Assembly (NCBI GenBank): GCA_029946105.1
Contig: JAQSDW010000066.1
Span: 1 to 52,484 of the forward strand
DNA: 52,484 nt
Source: Reyranella sp.
GTDB lineage: Bacteria; Pseudomonadota; Alphaproteobacteria; Reyranellales; Reyranellaceae
Reading direction: 5' to 3'
Position numbers and translations under genes: made by a program. The notes under the pieces were generated by a model. That model was not told where the DNA came from. It searched no databases and saw only the letters and a list, made by a program, of their open reading frames with translations. Within the stretch, counting starts at the first letter, position 1. Each line of letters opens with the position of its first letter. Positions 50,353 to 52,484 of this stretch are shown in pieces.

Positions 50353-51381
50353 ATGATGCGCAGGATGACGATTGCAACCGCCTTCGGACTGGCGATCTCC
50401 CTGGCCGGGCTGCCGGTCTGGGCGCAGAACGAGTTCGGCTCCAAGGAGCTGATCGCGGCGGCCGAGAAGGAAGGCCAGCTCACCTACTACACCGCCAACT
50501 TCGCCGAGACGGAGCAGGAGGTAATCAAGGAATTCAACAAGCGCTTTCCGAAGGTGAAGGTGTCGATGGTCCGCGCGCCGGGCGGCCAGCTCATCACCCG
50601 CATCAAGACTGAAGCGGCGGCCGGAAAGCTCGCGGCCGACGTGGTCGACCATTCCGACCGCGGCCTGATGAAGGAACTGGAAGACCTCTTCCAGGACTAC
50701 GCGCCGCCGAACGCCGCCGACTACCGGCCCGACGCGCTGGTGTCGCCGAAGTTCTGGCCCGGCGTCACGCTGGGCTGGGCGATCGCCTACAACACGGCGA
50801 TCGTGAAGAACCCTCCCAAGACCTGGATGGATCTCACCAAGCCCGAGTACAAGGGCAAGCTGATCGGCCAGGTCGTCGCCCCGTCGGGCGGCACGACCTG
50901 GACGCGCTCCATGTTCGAGCGCCAGGTGTTGGGCGATGATTACTGGAAGAAGCAGGCCGAGCTCGGCATCGCGCTCTACCCGTCGGGCGCACCGCTCTCC
51001 GACGCCCTGGTGCGCGGCGAGGTCTCGATCGCGCCGCTGCTCTACAACATCATCTACACCAAGATCGTCGATGGCGCGCCAGCCGAGGCGATCTTCGCGC
51101 CCGAGGGCGTGCCGATCATCCCCTATGCCGACGGTATTCCCAAGACGGCCAAGAACCCCAATGCCGCCAAGCTGTTCATGAACTGGCGCCTGTCCAAGGA
51201 AGGCCAGGCCTTCCAGATCGCCAAGCTGGGCAACATCACCTCGCTCAAGGATCCGCCGGCGTTTCCCAAGGGCTGGGATCCCAAGGTGGTCAAGGTCTGG
51301 GTGCCGAACTTCGAGCAGTTCGAGAAGCTGCGTACGCCCTGGATCGAAGAGTGGAACAAGACCTACGGCTATCGCCAGTGA
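50353..51381 (+). CDS. AfuA/FbpA-type ABC transporter substrate-binding protein
   Basis: The 342-residue product has a Sec signal (RRMTIATAFGLAISLAGLPV, cleavage at WAQ-NEF or VWA-QNE), then the type 2 binding-protein pattern ELIAAAEKEGQLTYYTANFAE and EFNKRFPKVKVSMVRAPGG, and near the end PNAAKLFMNWRLSKEGQAF. The Tyr-Tyr iron pair of FbpA is not obvious (APLLYNIIYTK is nearest), so the ligand may not be ferric iron. TGGAGGAC precedes the start. The gene lies 31 bases after the permease gene and overlaps the ATPase gene. Confidence 0.9.
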   Translation: MMRRMTIATAFGLAISLAGLPVWAQNEFGSKELIAAAEKEGQLTYYTANFAETEQEVIKEFNKRFPKVKVSMVRAPGGQLITRIKTEAAAGKLAADVVDHSDRGLMKELEDLFQDYAPPNAADYRPDALVSPKFWPGVTLGWAIAYNTAIVKNPPKTWMDLTKPEYKGKLIGQVVAPSGGTTWTRSMFERQVLGDDYWKKQAELGIALYPSGAPLSDALVRGEVSIAPLLYNIIYTKIVDGAPAEAIFAPEGVPIIPYADGIPKTAKNPNAAKLFMNWRLSKEGQAFQIAKLGNITSLKDPPAFPKGWDPKVVKVWVPNFEQFEKLRTPWIEEWNKTYGYRQ

Positions 51382-52484
51382 GCTCCGCACTTCTCATCGA
51401 GGACCTGGTCAAGCGCTTCGCAATGGGCAAGCCTGCCGTCGACGGCGTAAGCTTCGACGTGCCGGCGGGCGAGATCGTGGTTCTGCTGGGGCCTTCCGGC
51501 TGCGGCAAGACCACGACGTTGCGCTGCGTCGCTGGTCTGGAACATCCGACGGGCGGCCGCATCTCGATCGGCGGCCGCATCGTCTCGGAGCCGGAGCGTG
51601 GCGTTCTGGTGAGCCCGCGTGAGCGCGACATAGGCATGGTCTTCCAGTCCTATGCCGTATGGCCACACATGACGGTGTACCAGAACGTGGCCTATCCGCT
51701 GAAGTATCGCCGCAGCGGTGGCGGCGGCGACATTGCCGCCAAGGTGCGCGACACGCTCGAGCTGGTTGGGCTGGGCGACTACGCCGAGCGTTCGGTAACG
51801 TCGCTGTCGGGCGGCCAGATGCAGCGCGTGGCGCTGGCCCGCAGCCTCGTCTACCGGCCGCAACTACTGCTGCTCGACGAGCCACTCTCGAACCTCGATG
51901 CCAAGCTCCGCATCCGCCTGCGCGACGAACTGCGCCGCATCCTGAAGCAGACCGGCATGACGGGCCTCTACGTCACCCACGACCAATCCGAAGCCGTGGT
52001 GCTGGGTGACCGCATCGGTGTCATGCGCGAGGGCAAGCTGCTGCAGATGGCGCCGCCCGACGAGATCTACAACAGGCCGGCCGATCCCTTCGTCGCCAAC
52101 TTCACCGGCGCGTCGAACGTGCTGCTCGGCAAGGTCCTGGGACGGAGCGGCGACAAGGCGACCATCGACCTCGGCGCGGCCGGCCGCATCGAGGCCTGGA
52201 CTCCTCATCCGCTCAACACCGGCGACAAGGCCCGCGTAGCGCTGCGCGCCGAGAATGTGCGCCTGGGCGAACGCGGTCCCGCCAACGTCTTTTCCGGCCG
52301 GGTCACCGAGCGCCGCTACCAGGGCATGCAGACCGTCTACGACGTCGAGTTCGGCGGCCAGCGCTTGGAAGCCCTGGAACTCGGCACGGCAGCCCGGCAC
52401 GAGACCAACCGCGAGATCGCCCTCACCCTTCCGCCCGACCAGTGCTGGGCCTATCGCGACGAGGGTCAGGCCGCGGTCGACTGA
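51378..52484 (+). CDS. AfuC/FbpC-type ABC transporter ATP-binding protein
   Basis: The 368-residue product has Walker A GPSGCGKTTTL, Q-loop VFQSYAVWPHMTV, signature LSGGQMQRVALARSL, Walker B LLLDEPLSNLD and H-loop YVTHDQSEAV. C-terminal TOBE-type regulatory repeats cover about 235-350 (NVLLGKVLGR, RAENVRLGERGPANVFSGRV). The start is GTG at 51378 overlapping the binding-protein stop (GTGA). The TGA stop is the last codon of the window, so nothing can be said about what follows. Confidence 0.93.
   Translation: MSSALLIEDLVKRFAMGKPAVDGVSFDVPAGEIVVLLGPSGCGKTTTLRCVAGLEHPTGGRISIGGRIVSEPERGVLVSPRERDIGMVFQSYAVWPHMTVYQNVAYPLKYRRSGGGGDIAAKVRDTLELVGLGDYAERSVTSLSGGQMQRVALARSLVYRPQLLLLDEPLSNLDAKLRIRLRDELRRILKQTGMTGLYVTHDQSEAVVLGDRIGVMREGKLLQMAPPDEIYNRPADPFVANFTGASNVLLGKVLGRSGDKATIDLGAAGRIEAWTPHPLNTGDKARVALRAENVRLGERGPANVFSGRVTERRYQGMQTVYDVEFGGQRLEALELGTAARHETNREIALTLPPDQCWAYRDEGQAAVD

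Overview
The window is 52.5 kb of high-GC chromosomal DNA from an alphaproteobacterium, most likely a soil or freshwater heterotroph of the Rhizobiales/Rhodospirillales kind; a Reyranella-like genome is my guess, not a demonstrated assignment. The reasons are the GC-rich codon use, the many ABC, Bug/TctC and efflux transporters with catabolic enzymes beside them, a dpp-type operon, a two-gene KorAB oxidoreductase with a GltD-like partner, and REP-like palindromes of the CCCTGAGCG...GTCGAAGGGC type. No rRNA, tRNA, CRISPR array or complete mobile element was seen.

Layout. (1) Positions 1-5393 are an accessory segment with visibly lower GC (32/60 GC in 2341-2400 against 40/60 in 10141-10200, hand counted). 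It reads leftwards: a subtilase, a small protein that resembles a detached protease propeptide, a SARP/BTAD-type regulator, an NTF2-like protein, and a type I phosphodiesterase cut by the window edge. A decayed IS3-type transposase orfA lies on its right side. (2) 5394-7548 is an MFS transporter with a divergent AraC regulator. (3) 7648-12343 is a three-gene operon for a ferredoxin/NAD(P)-linked 2-oxoacid oxidoreductase, followed by two small unknown genes. (4) 13486-16671 is an SbmA/BacA-like ABC transporter closely followed by a two-pass membrane TIR protein; rsmB and a yegD-like Hsp70 gene follow and overlap at their stop codons. (5) 19436-23866 is an NMT1/SsuA-type ABC importer with an amidohydrolase. 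(6) 24137-27433 holds a DMT exporter and an HlyD/FUSC efflux pair. (7) 27765-37053 is a leftward run of seven genes: GntR regulator, TctC binding protein, FAD/Fe-S 2-hydroxyacid dehydrogenase, NudC, Old Yellow Enzyme, single-domain response regulator and hybrid histidine kinase. A serine-glyoxylate-type aminotransferase and a GST gene diverge from it. (8) 39083-47086 is a dipeptide-type ABC operon with an MlrC-family peptidase and a PuuE-like deacetylase. (9) 47132-48427 encodes a secreted protein with a clan CD-like His/Cys arrangement. (10) 48561-52484 is an AfuABC-type ABC importer ending exactly at the window edge.

Most of the window is ordinary metabolism: each importer sits next to the hydrolase or oxidoreductase that probably handles its cargo. 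The least explained parts are the left-edge subtilase cluster, the TIR protein with two cytoplasmic TIR-like ends around a periplasmic coiled coil, and the secreted clan CD-like protein. Several starts were reassigned from ribosome-binding sites or stop/start overlaps, including one probable CTG start at 35381.
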